Source of the DNA: Trifolium pratense
Taxonomy: Eukaryota; Streptophyta; Magnoliopsida; Fabales; Fabaceae
Assembly: GCF_020283565.1 (NCBI RefSeq)
Contig: NC_060063.1
Coordinates: 4,548,563 to 4,612,562, forward strand
Direction of reading: 5' to 3'
Length of the DNA stretch: 64,000 bases
Part shown: one piece after another, positions 44,714 to 54,564 of the stretch
How positions within the stretch are numbered: the stretch's first letter is position 1
How the letters are laid out: the number at the start of each line of letters is the position of its first letter
Program-made: the position numbers and the translations under genes
The notes under the pieces: generated by a model
Told to the model about the DNA's origin: nothing
The model's input: only the letters and a program-made list of their open reading frames with translations
Database searches by the model: none

Positions 44714-44885
44714 ATATACATAAATTTAAACATTTGAATTTGTACACTTTAGTAGTATGTGATAAGAGAAAAATAATTCAAAGTAAAATATTGTTGTTTT
44801 ATTTTTATGATGTGAAAGCCATAATTGTCCAAATTAAAAGTTATTTTGGCATTTCGTATAAATTATTAATATTATGTTATGTTGT

Positions 44886-45011
44886 GTGAACTTTGAGGTG
44901 AAACTTGTTAGGAGACAAACGAATATAGTTGTTCATACTTGGGCCAGTTTTCATAGTTTTGAAAGTATTCCTTTTTGTATTGAATATTTATTGATTGGTG
45001 AAATGAATTAA
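44886..45011 (+). pseudogene. LINE 3'-end relic (RNase H tail)
   Basis: A 41-codon frame starting VNFEVKLVRRQTN and ending EYLLIGEMN, then TAA and a T/A-rich tail. It matches the end of the LINE protein at 47512-47700 (VNFEVKFIRRQVN ... ELLIINEMQ), with a short internal deletion around the ARAAN segment. A severely 5'-truncated, old LINE insertion. Confidence 0.65.
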
Positions 45012-45716
45012 GTTTTTTTTTGTTAAAAAAATAATTTATATGATAATTAATTTTATATTTGTGAAAAAGAACTTATGAGTAATTTTATAAAATTTAAGTC
45101 GTTAATCTACTTAGGTTGAACCGTTTGAGAGAATTTGAATTTAATTTACTTACATCCCTATTGAACTCCATATATTTTATTTTTCTTACACATACCATTT
45201 ATAAAAAATAAATTTATAAATTACATATAATTTCTCATTCTCTTACATAAATAACTATATTTCTTAATTGACGTAGGAGAGTAAAAGTTTTTTTTGTTCA
45301 TTTTTTTTCTCAAATCTTTGATAATGTTTTCTAGGAGACATCCCTTTAATTAGTAAAATTTGTAGTTAGTTTTGAAGATCTATTTAATTATGTGTGAATT
45401 TAAGTTAAAAATAAAATGAGTTGTTAACCGTAAATTTCAAAAGTAAAAGATATATACGACCAAAATTACTTTAGAGTTTTCTCTTTGATTTTTTTACTTT
45501 CAGAGTTTTGTTTATAAGTCTAGTAGCTAGATTCATACATATATCTTAACTGTGTAGATAGAATTAGAGAGATTCTATTTCAAATTCAAGCGCCTATATA
45601 TCAATGTTTCACCGATTATCATCAATTGAATTGTACTTTACGATTTATGTATAGATAGAGATATAAAATTAGGTTCTCTTTGGTAAAAGAAATAGCAAAT
45701 AATTGATGTTCTGGAC
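45012..45716. other. AT-rich intergenic DNA
   Basis: No ORF or repeat that I can support. Confidence 0.5.
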
Positions 45717-46160
45717 TGGGATTAGAAGCTCAGATATTGAAGGACCACGAGCAACGGCTTTCGAGCAAGCCCTAACACAAGGACGCTCGGCAGCGTATTC
45801 AATCCGCCAACAGCCACAACGCCAACATGTATTGTAACGGCCTTTACCGGAATGATGAGCATTAATTGATCATTATGGCTCTCCAGTCGTTTTTCGGCAG
45901 CCACTTGATGGTCATTAATGCCATCAAGGGCCTTAGCCTAGCGCTGGGGGCTATATATACGAAACCAATTGCAATTTCTCAGGGTACATATTATCTTTTT
46001 GAAAAAGGGGTACGTATTATCTAGCTAAGAAAACCTCACTCCACACTTAAACTGACTTGAGCGTCGGAGTGCCTGCAGGTACATAATCCCCTCCGTTTCA
46101 ACAGGGGCCTTCGAGAACAAATGCCGGCGCGGTCGCACATTTCTGATCAGGTATGATCAA
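45717..46160 (+). repeat. LTR relic with TATA and GAGCGTCGGAGTG motif
   Basis: Higher GC than its surroundings. CTATATATAC (45949-45958) about 100 bases before CTGACTTGAGCGTCGGAGTGC (46049-46069), a motif typical of the transcribed part of plant Ty3/Gypsy (Tat-type) LTRs. Ends and target duplication were not identified, and no coding part is attached. Confidence 0.5.
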
Positions 46161-46164
46161 TTGA

Positions 46165-46520
46165 TATGATAGTTTATAGCGGATGAACTTACAACGGATA
46201 GCTTATAAGCTAGCTTTTAACTTATAACGAATAAACTAGCTGATTGAATTTGTAGTATTTAGTAACATTATCGGTAGAACTAGCTTATAAGTATGAAATG
46301 ACGTACATAGAAAAGATATTTTTAATGAATATTTAATTTTTTCATGTAAGATGATAGGGGTAAAATTGGAAGGAAAAATAATAAGCTATAAGTTCATAAC
46401 CTACTTGAAGAATAAGTTATAAGCTAGTAAAATAAGCTTTAAGCTCTTTTCTAAAAATTGTTACCAAGCATAGCTTTTAGCTTATAAAATATAAACTACC
46501 TTACTTTTCTTCCCAAACAA
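46165..46520. repeat. MITE-like sequence rich in AGCTTATAAGCT
   Basis: Many inverted TTATAAGCTA/TAGCTTATAA elements at both ends (46190-46235 and 46380-46500), with GTTACCAAGCATAG near the right end. This pattern is common in plant hAT-type MITEs. Termini are degraded; no clear target duplication. Confidence 0.35.
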
Positions 46521-46609
46521 AGTCTTAACGTTAGTAATTGTTGTCATTTTCTCTTATGAAATTTCGATGAAAGTTGGAAGGAAATTACATTAAGCACCAT
46601 TCATTACAC

Positions 46610-46616
46610 TATAAAT
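46610..46616 (+). promoter_or_regulatory. TATA box of secreted-peptide gene
   Basis: TATAAAT, 75 bases before the ATG at 46685. This places transcription start about 30 bases on and leaves a short leader, normal for a plant gene. Confidence 0.6.
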
Positions 46617-46684
46617 TGTCTTTAGCTAGACCGGAATATATCATATGTTAATTTCAATTTCAATATCAATATCAATATCGTGGG

Positions 46685-46935
46685 ATGGCTTATATCTTCA
46701 ACATATCTTCAATTTCTTTGCGCTTTCTCATTTTGTTGATAATCGTCTTTACTTTATTTATGCAGTTGATTCCAGCTATTAATGCAGGTTTGTCTTTGTC
46801 CAAATTGAAATTAACAAAAAGCATGCGTATCCTAATGTTTAGAAATTAATAGGATTTAATTAATCTTCAAACATGTACTATTTCGAATTGTTAATCGATA
46901 CATATGTTTAATTTTATTTTTTTACCATGCAGCGC

Positions 46936-46992
<57 letters not shown>

Positions 46993-47352
46993 CATGAACC
47001 GTTAATTTTGATGTGTCACAATAGCATATCAAATGATTTTGAATTTGTCTGAAAGTTTTACATAAATGATCTATAGGATATAAACTTTCAATCCAACGAT
47101 GAATTTTATAAAATTTATATCGGTGAAAACTTTATTGAGAGGTGTAACATTTGATGTCATACTATATATATATATATATATATATATCACACATGAATTG
47201 AATAAAATAATTAAATATTTTTTTTACCATGTTTAATTGAATTTGTAGATATGAATATGAAGATGAGGAAGTTGGGAAACTTGCCAAGTCCACCTCCTGC
47301 ACCAAAGGTTGACCGATCTGCAGTTCCAGGCAACGGTGAGACCCACCCATAA
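46685..47352 (+). CDS. Putative small secreted peptide, two exons (68 aa)
   Basis: Exon 1 is 46685-46787, exon 2 is 47249-47352, with a 461-base intron (donor CAG|GTTTGT, acceptor TTTGTAG|AT; phase 1). The product starts MAYIFNISS, followed by a long hydrophobic run (FLILLIIVFTLFMQLIP) and a plausible signal-peptidase site after AINA (about residue 34). The mature part is about 34 residues: a basic start (MNMKMRKLGN), a proline-rich LPSPPPAPK and the tail VPGNGETHP. A TATA box and AATAAA (47387-47392) bracket it. This is the general form of plant signalling-peptide precursors. I do not recognise the family: it is not a convincing CLE, IDA, CEP or cysteine-rich peptide (no cysteines). Each exon alone is short, so splicing is inferred. 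Confidence 0.6.
46936..47186. repeat. Two (TA)n arrays flanking a 170-bp block in the intron
   Basis: CATACATACA then (TA)n to about 46988, and a second (TA)n at 47163-47186. The sequence between them (TTTTGATGTGTCACAATAGC ... CCAACGATGAATTTTATAAA) looks like a dispersed plant repeat inserted in a TA microsatellite. All lies inside the peptide-gene intron. Confidence 0.5.
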
Positions 47353-47386
47353 AAATAGAAAATTACTAATGTGCCCATGGTACCTT

Positions 47387-47392
47387 AATAAA
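47387..47392 (+). terminator. Poly(A) signal of secreted-peptide gene
   Basis: AATAAA 35 bases after the TAA stop, before the LINE insertion. Confidence 0.5.
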
Positions 47393-47511
47393 ATTACACA
47401 TTTATATTATAAATTTTTGTTTGCGCAATAAATTAAGGAGTTGAATAAGTAGCCGAGTGGCAACTGGCAAATGGCATGCTTGTGATTCAAAGGGGGCCGA
47501 GTATCAACTTT

Positions 47512-48469
47512 TTTTTTTTTAACCAAATAAATGTATTGCATTTCATTAATTATCAAAAGTTCAATACATGAAGGAATAATCTCAAATTTATGAAAATTAG
47601 TCCAAGAATTGGCCGCTCTAGCTAAAGTGTGAGCAACCGAATTCACTTGTCTCCTAATAAACTTAACTTCAAAGTTCACACATGATAACATAACAAGAAT
47701 AATTTCATTAACGATTGAAAGAAACTCTGAGTTGTCTCGCCGTTTGGTACGAATAGCATCGACCAACACTTGAGAGTCACTTTCAAATTGGACGCTTTCA
47801 AAACCTCTACTCTTAGCTTCATTCATAGTTTGCAATAATGTCCATGCTTCACCCTCCTCTGTTGATAAAGTCAGTTGCCGCCACTGCGTAATTCCAGTCA
47901 TAAACTCACCAGAATTATTACGAAAACACAAGCACCCATCGCGGTCCTACTTGCACCGACAAAAATGTTGCATCTACATTGCACTTTAACCATCCTATAT
48001 GAGGCTTTTCCCATCGATTGGTGCTGACAAGCAGAACATCATGATCATCGTTACTTCGCAACTTATGGACTGCAAACCACTCGTTCCAATGATCAAATGC
48101 AGCCCGACCAATTTGGTTTGGACTTCTAACATTATCATTCCAAATTTTATCATTCCGGTTATGCCATATACTCCATAACAGCGTAGCCACTCTACCTATA
48201 GTAGCGTAATCCTCATTCCGACACAAGGCAAACACTTTATCTGCCACACTACCTTGCTGACAAGCTGCGGAACCCAAGACAGATGACAGTCCAGCTGCTT
48301 GCCAACTGGATTGAGCAGAAACGCAGGTGAAAAAAGTGTGTACATCATCTTCTACCTCATCTTCACATAATGGGGAATAAACATCACAATCAACATAACG
48401 TTCTAATAACCGACGCCTCGTTGGAATACATCCCCTACATAGTCGCCAAAGAAGATGCTTCATCAACAA
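47512..48469 (-). pseudogene. LINE ORF2 piece: zf-RVT and RNase H
   Basis: Minus strand: LLMKHLLWRLCRGCIPTRRR and the C/H residues of the zf-RVT domain (CDVYSPLCEDEVEDDVHTFFTC), then a linker and WLKCNVDATF, the start of plant-LINE RNase H. A frameshift near 47920-47930 leads into MCFRNNSGEFMTGI, FESVQFESDSQVLVDAIR and NSVAHTLARAAN, the rest of RNase H. Inactive. Confidence 0.8.
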
Positions 48470-48474
48470 GTTTG

Positions 48475-49129
48475 GTAATCTTCTTCTTACTGCGAGCTGA
48501 AGCTGACATGTGAAAAAATCGAGTATTCAAGTCACCTTCTTAAAGCCAATGCATCTTGGCTCGCTGCTTCCAGTACCCTTCCTCCTGAACTAGTAAAGTA
48601 GCATGCCTATCAGAGCATTCCTGAAACCTCCTATTCTCTGCGTCCCCCTGATTATCCCTCAACGCCTCCATCTCACAGACACATTCTTCAATCTCCTGTT
48701 TAAACTTCACTCTTTTCCTTTTGCCCCACTTTTGTAACTTGTTAGCACAACGAGCAACACGATCAACTATCGCAATATTGTCATTCGCACCCCAGCCATC
48801 AATCACCGTCTCTTCCAAATCAGGTTCCTTCAGCCATTTATTCTCAAACCGAAAAAAACCATTGAAACAGACTGTTATAGTAGGAGGGCATTGAAGTAAA
48901 ATTGGACTATGATCCGAATGTGAGGCCAAAAGGTTAGATAGTCTTACGTCAGGAAAAAGATGCAGCCAACTCGTACTAGCCGTAACTCTATCCAACCGCT
49001 CTTCAATAACATGAGGTGTACCTCGACTTTTGATCCAAGTAAATGTGTGTCCTGCAAGAGGAATATCGATTAAATTACAGTCATTGATCGCTTGTCTGAA
49101 TCCCATACACAACCAATTGGGATGTGGGA
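48475..49129 (-). pseudogene. LINE ORF2 piece: endonuclease C-terminus
   Basis: Minus strand: GFRQAINDCNLIDIPLAGHTF, EERLDRVTAS and SHSDHSPILLQCP, the catalytic C-terminal half of an exo/endonuclease/phosphatase-type LINE endonuclease. The post-endonuclease linker (KQRAKMHWL, then TAA at about 48540, then EGDLNTRFFHMSASAR) follows. The frame goes directly into the zf-RVT piece: the whole reverse transcriptase is missing. The N-terminus is lost to 5' truncation at the target duplication. Confidence 0.8.
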
Positions 49130-49142
49130 GAGTATCAACTTT

Positions 49143-50159
49143 AGCAAGCACCAAAAGGGAATTTGAACATGTGACCTTTTCAGGAGCAAAATAGCAAATC
49201 AAACCATTCAAAAGAATAATGTTTTTCATAGTTTTTTGTTTTTACGATGTTGACAATGAAGATCGAACCTATAAACTCATGTATACTACCCAAATCTCTC
49301 ATTACTAGATCAACCTTAGTGGCTTTTTTCATAGCTATATACCTATAAATTACACATTCGAAAAATTGAATGTATCAATATACACGTGATCCTTAAATTA
49401 ATATTTTTTTTTAAAATGATAGACTAAGAAATATCTTTCAAAAAAATACTTATTTACCTATTAACTTAAAATCTAATATAAACATGAATTCAAAAGCTTC
49501 TTTTGTGTGTGAATAAAACACAATTTTTTTTAGGAAAAAATACAATGCATGGTGCACACAGGATAAACAATCATGATAACTATTATATCATGTTTTTAAT
49601 ACATACTTGCTCATAATAATATGATACGATTATTTAAATGACAAAATTACCTTTGTAAATCAATTGTTAATTTTTAAAAATTATTTTGTAATACTTTGAA
49701 TTTTTTAAATAAATAATATAAATAAGTAATCAAATAACTTTATATAGTTTTAAATAAAAAACATGAGAAAATAATAAAGTTTAATGTTTTATATGAATCA
49801 TGATCAAATAAATAACCCAATGATATATACATATAGATGAGCTAAATAAATATATGATATATCTCATACGTAAATAATAAAAATACCATTGCAAAATAAT
49901 TATATTTAATTTCTTATAAAATTTAAATTAATATCCATATTTTATGATTTTTTAATAATTAGTTTACTTTAAAATATTGTAATTTTAGTATAATTTTGAT
50001 TTTTTTAGATTATGTAAATTACAAAATTACCCTTGTGAGAAAATCAAGTGTATATTTAAAAATTAATTATTTTATTATTAATTTACTATAAAATTATTTT
50101 ATTATTTATATTTTATTAATTTTCATTTTTTTATTTTAAAATATATTTTATAGAATAAA
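49143..50159. other. AT-rich intergenic DNA
   Basis: No gene supported. Extremely AT-rich from 49380 to 50160. Confidence 0.5.
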
Positions 50160-50358
50160 TCAGTAAAAAAAAAAATTATCTTATCCTGCTGGTAACCCAG
50201 CTCAAATTCAGGATAAAAATTTTAACTAGAGAGACAGGATAGGATAAGTTACAGGATTAACTTATCATATCCTGTTGTGTCACCAAACACTGGACTGAAA
50301 CAGGATATGATACAGTTATACTATCATGTCTCTTATCATGTGCTCCAAACGGGCCCTA
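50160..50358 (-). repeat. MITE-like end with CAGGATATGATAAG repeats
   Basis: Several direct and inverted copies of AGGATA(TG)ATAAGTT-type sequence, ending CATGTGCTCCAAACGGGCCC (50338-50357), a terminus common in plant non-autonomous DNA transposons. A possible left partner (CACAGGATAAACAATCATGAT, about 49557-49577) would make an 800-bp element, but I could not confirm a target duplication. Confidence 0.35.
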
Positions 50359-50403
50359 AGTTCTTTAACTTAAATAAAATAGATTGAAAAAGGGAAGGTC
50401 TGA

Positions 50404-51661
50404 TGATGAAAGTACAAAAGCAAGTATTTTCGTTATATCGTATCCACAGGGACTAGTGTGATATCAAACGTTGATTTGCAATTTCCATGATTTTAAGTGC
50501 GGGTTTTTGTAAGATTTGTTTTGAAAACATAAAAGTGCGATTGGTTAAAAGGATTTTTAAACTTTCGGATAACAAAAAGTTGTCGGAACTAGATTCATTA
50601 TCTCGTTAGCATGTATCAATCAACCTCACTATATATATTTCATTTACCAATCATTATTATCACATATCACACATCGAACGTATCCGTGTCCGGATTACGC
50701 CGTGAAATCTATTATATCTATCAACGTTCGATGTCTCGAATCATTAATCGACATAATAGCATTAAGATCTGATATTTGACGTGATTATTAAACTCGACAT
50801 CTATGTCTAAACATTGAAGTTTAATAAGTGATTATCTTTTACTCTTGATTCAAACAATATATGTCTATGTCGTTCAAATCTTTTAGAAATAGACGATTAA
50901 AACAAGATAACACTTATAATGATTGATAAAGAAAACATATATATTAAGATTGAATTGACTACATGATCACAAAATAACTACATCTAATCCCAACAACAAA
51001 GGAATTTAGCTAGACATGATAAAAGTAAACTTACAAGAACAATGATGAAAAGGGATGAAGAACATCTCTTGATTTCTCAAGTACAATGATGAATCCACCT
51101 TCAAGAACTCTAAAAACTAATGTTACTTCTGTTTCTGAACTATTACAAAACTCTATATCTAAGAGAATGGCTTCTGAGCTCTATTTATAGATTTTCAGGA
51201 CAGTGGAGTTCGCTAAGCGAAATGACGTTCGCTGAGCGAACTAGTTACTTAAGCAAGGGGTTTCTTGACACGTAGCAAAAAGCTTAACTCATCACTTTGT
51301 TCGCCGAAGCTCGCTATGTCTCGCTATCAGACCATTCCTCCCGGGTTGTGCTCGCCATCTCTCGCTATCTTTCGCTGAGCGAATGTTTATTTTGTTGTCC
51401 TGCTCGCTGAATCTCGCTGAAGCTCGCCATGGACCCTTAACCCACTGGTTTTGTTCGCTGCAGCTCGCTATGGTTTCGCTGAGCGAAGGCTTCAAAATCC
51501 TGCTTTTCTAGCCATTCCTAACAAAATGCCTTGGGATCAATTCCTCTTTGATTTAATGTTATATTTACACCAAAAGGGGTTTTAATCAAGATTTCTTCAT
51601 AAATGTATTGGTAAGTGCCCATAATTCATGATACATTTTAACTAAAATTTGGCACTTATCA
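50404..51661 (-). repeat. 3' LTR of A2 (1258 bp)
   Basis: Minus strand starts TGATAAGTGCC and ends GTACTTTCATCA; related to the A1 LTR in both ends and in the CCACAGGGACT and CCGTGTCC(A/G)GAT blocks. Unlike A1 it has a GC-richer stretch (51205-51490) full of TTCGCTNAGCGAA palindromes and CTCGCT repeats. The exact outer end could be 50401 or 50404 because TGA is repeated there. Confidence 0.85.
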
Positions 51662-53218
51662 AATCTCCCCAACTTAGGACTTTGTTTGTCCTCAAACAAT
51701 AGGTAATATTTCAAAAATACAAGCTCAAAAATTTTAAATCTCAGGAAAGGTTTGTAATCAATCAAAGTTTTTGAAATTTCTTTTCCTAAGCATGAGTAAA
51801 ACAATGCCTACTCAAGACTATTCCTTAAAACATTCAAAAGAACAAAGCATGATCATGAATTGATTGCTATGTCTAAGCAAAATTCTCAACATCTTTATCA
51901 AACAATCAAGACTCAAGTGTTATCAAAAATTTCTCACCAATATATCACTCAAGGGTAAGTGTTTCACTCAATCCAAACAATGTGTATGCAACAATTCAAT
52001 TCAAACATTCATCAGAGCAATGTCACAAAACATGTCGTCAATCGTGATTCACTAAGGACTTTATTAAGCTTGTAACGGGGCTGGGCTACAAAAAAATCAT
52101 TGTTTTTCTTTGGATTTCAAAAGGCCTCAAGGATAAGAGAGCAATAACAAAACTTACAGAACTTCAAATTCATCTAAAATTTCGCATTCATTTACTCCCT
52201 TTCTTTCCTTTCTCCCCTATTTCATTGGTGATTCTTTTCTTTCTTTACAATGACACTTTCTTCACAAAATTTTTTCTTTTTCTTTCTTTTTTCTTTTCAT
52301 TTGTGTCAATCTTTTATTTTTCAACATTTTTTTTTATTTTCAATCACCCAATCCACTACTTTTCCAAATCATTTTTGTAACATCTGTAACCTACTTCTCC
52401 CCAACTTGAATCTTAACATGACCCTAATTGAAATACAATTGCTCTCCTATCCTAAGACAAGGGTAGAGTAGTTGTTTTTCCATTCTTTCGGTTTCAGGGT
52501 TTATAAAACAAACAATTTTCAAAATTTTAAGGCTCAACAGGGGACACAAAAGATCACTATCTCACAAGGTAGGTTAAGTTTGGCCAAGTAGTTATCACTC
52601 AAAGAAGAAACAGGGCCTTGATCATATCCACAATATCAAACACATTAGTGACAGCAAGATTAAGTTAAAATCAAATGAGCATACATCATTGCTGGCTCTC
52701 AAAAATTTATGTAAACAATGGAAAGTTCACACATTCTCACCCGGCTAGGTTGATAACACAAGCTTCAATCATGTTCAACAAAAAACATTGAAAATCATCT
52801 TAGAACAATCAACACAATTCAAAACCATGTTAGGTTCCTAAGCTTATTTCAAGGACTAATCAAGAAGTTTAGACATAAAGTTCTACAAAACATTATTACC
52901 ATGCTTGATCATTGATTTACCACAAACCTAACTTCAGATTTTTCCTAATCATGTGAGCTTGTTTGCAAAAAGCTATTCACAATATTCACACTACTTAAAA
53001 ACTTGTCACCAAATATCAAACATTAACATTTAAAACATTAAAAGACATTGTCATAAAACATTGTCAAGTACCACACCACATGTTCAAAATACAAAAGCTT
53101 AACACAACCACATAAAACATGAATTAAACTTGTTCCCAACAAAACAACTAAATAAACCAACTAGTAAAAGAAATAAATGACTGAAAGCTTGTAAATTTTC
53201 ACTCATTTTTGTGAGCTT
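51662..53218 (-). other. A2 3' noncoding region
   Basis: Polypurine tract GTTGGGGAGATT beside the LTR (51662-51673, minus strand), then TTTGAGGACAAACAAAGTCC. About 1.5 kb without ORF. Blocks shared with the A1 3' region include CTACAA..ATCATTGTTTTTCTTTGG (52084-52110) and ACAATGGAAAGTTCACAC (52715-52732) followed by CTCACCCGGCTAGGT. Confidence 0.65.
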
Positions 53219-54496
53219 TCAGTCATCATCTGAATCTGCTTCTTCTTCATCTTCTCCCGCCATGCTTGCATCACCCTCACCACCATCATCTTCTTCATCA
53301 TCATCCTCCATACCAGCTTCCTCATTGTCACCAGCATCAGCATCTGGTGCCATCCCTCCTCCAATGAAAGTAGGCCTGACCTCAGGCCAATGAACATAGG
53401 ATTGAAAATCCTCAGGGTTCATTACTGGCTGGCCTGTATGCGTCCGATAGATGGATTCATGAACAGCTGTCATTGCCCGAAAACCTGCATCATTCTGATC
53501 ATATAAATGAGTAAAGAAATTATAAAAATTTTGATCAGAGAATCCGGAGGTGGCTGGTTGAGTAGGTGGCTAAGGTGGTGGTGGTGGTGGTTGTCGTGCC
53601 CTTCTCCTCTTTGGCTTACAGTAGCGGTCAACATAGTCATCATTGATGGTGGGAATTTCCTCATTCCCAATCTGAGGAAGATGCAATCTGTTGGCCGAGC
53701 ACAATCCCATAATGAGACATGGGAAACCTAAAGGACTCTTGCTCTTTACCTTGCTAGACTTAAGTGCCCTATCCGAGTGACCACTTAGAACAATTTCTTT
53801 CATCCATCTAGAGATTATTCCCGCCACATCTATTTCCAAATCCTCATTTATGTAATGGATGAGGCCCAGGATGTTCATGGTGGCATCTGAAGGGTGGGAA
53901 TTAGGTTGGATGTTGTACAAAACCAGGTTAAACAGCAGCACAGTGAAGGTTTTCATATCCTCTCGCATTGCCCTCAAAGGTGTTTGGGTTGCATTAAAGA
54001 CAAAATCAGTGTTTGGTCTAAGTAGCTTACTCCTCATGGACTGAGCATCCCAAGTTCCTCGATTCCGTTGTTTTTGGAATGCACACAGTGTTTCATTGTG
54101 TGGCAATGTGAAAGGGTTTCCAAGGTAAGCATTGATGGCATCGCGGTCGAATCGGATGGTTCGACCACGAACCATGGTGGTGTAGGGGAAAGGTCCATCA
54201 CCTTCTGGGAGAGCATTAGCATAAAACTCTCTTACAATGACCGGGTTGTAGGTGGTTGGTGGGTGCACAATTTTTTCCCAACCCCGGAGTTGCACAATTC
54301 TTGCAAACTTCTCATAATCTCCATGCTCAAAGATGTCAAAGATCCTCTCACTCAAAATTTTTCTCTTTTCTAATGCCCTAAACCGATCAAATTGTTCTTG
54401 CCCTTTGAATCGGTTCATGTCCAACTCTTCGGTTTGGTGGAAAAAACTTGCGATGGTTTTCTACTTCTTACCAGCTGAAGGCTTCTTTGGTGCCAT
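53219..54496 (-). pseudogene. Envelope-position third ORF of A2, two nonsense codons
   Basis: Minus-strand frame of 425 codons starting MAPKKPSAGKK, interrupted by TAG at about 54461-54463 and again by TAG at 53570-53572 after a proline run, ending with TGA at 53219-53221. Between the stops lies a 284-codon globular domain with GRTIRFDRDAINAYLGNP, LRAMREDMKTFTVLLFNLVL and SDATMNILGLIHYI. It resembles the putative-plant-transposon-protein domain also seen in the Sirevirus third ORF. The C-terminus is very acidic (DDDEEDDGGEGD). No signal peptide or membrane span is evident. A GGTTGCCTCCCAACAAGCGCTTG block precedes the ATG. Confidence 0.75.
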
Positions 54497-54564
54497 TTCA
54501 AAATTGGGTTGCCTCCCAACAAGCGCTTGTTTAATGTCGTTAGCTTGACATTCTTCTCGGATCT

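Larger units (their letters stand above)
47512..49129 (-). mobile_element. 5'-truncated LINE with missing reverse transcriptase
   Basis: Poly(A) tail on the minus strand (T run 47509-47520) and a 13-bp target duplication GAGTATCAACTTT (47499-47511, 49130-49142). Only the C-terminal part of the endonuclease, the zinc-binding zf-RVT region and RNase H remain; see the two coding pieces. Confidence 0.85.

Noticed and set aside
47251..47349. CLE-type motif in the secreted peptide tail
   Set aside because: The VPGNGETHP end has a VP and an H but not the CLE spacing (RxVPxGxxPxHN), so no family name is given.
48540..49229. 229-codon frame as an intact protein
   Set aside because: Its first 30 or so codons are upstream of the LINE target duplication and unrelated; the rest is a LINE endonuclease piece, annotated as such.
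53211..53393. Serine/proline-rich plus-strand frame
   Set aside because: Antisense shadow of the acidic D/E-rich tail of the A2 third ORF.
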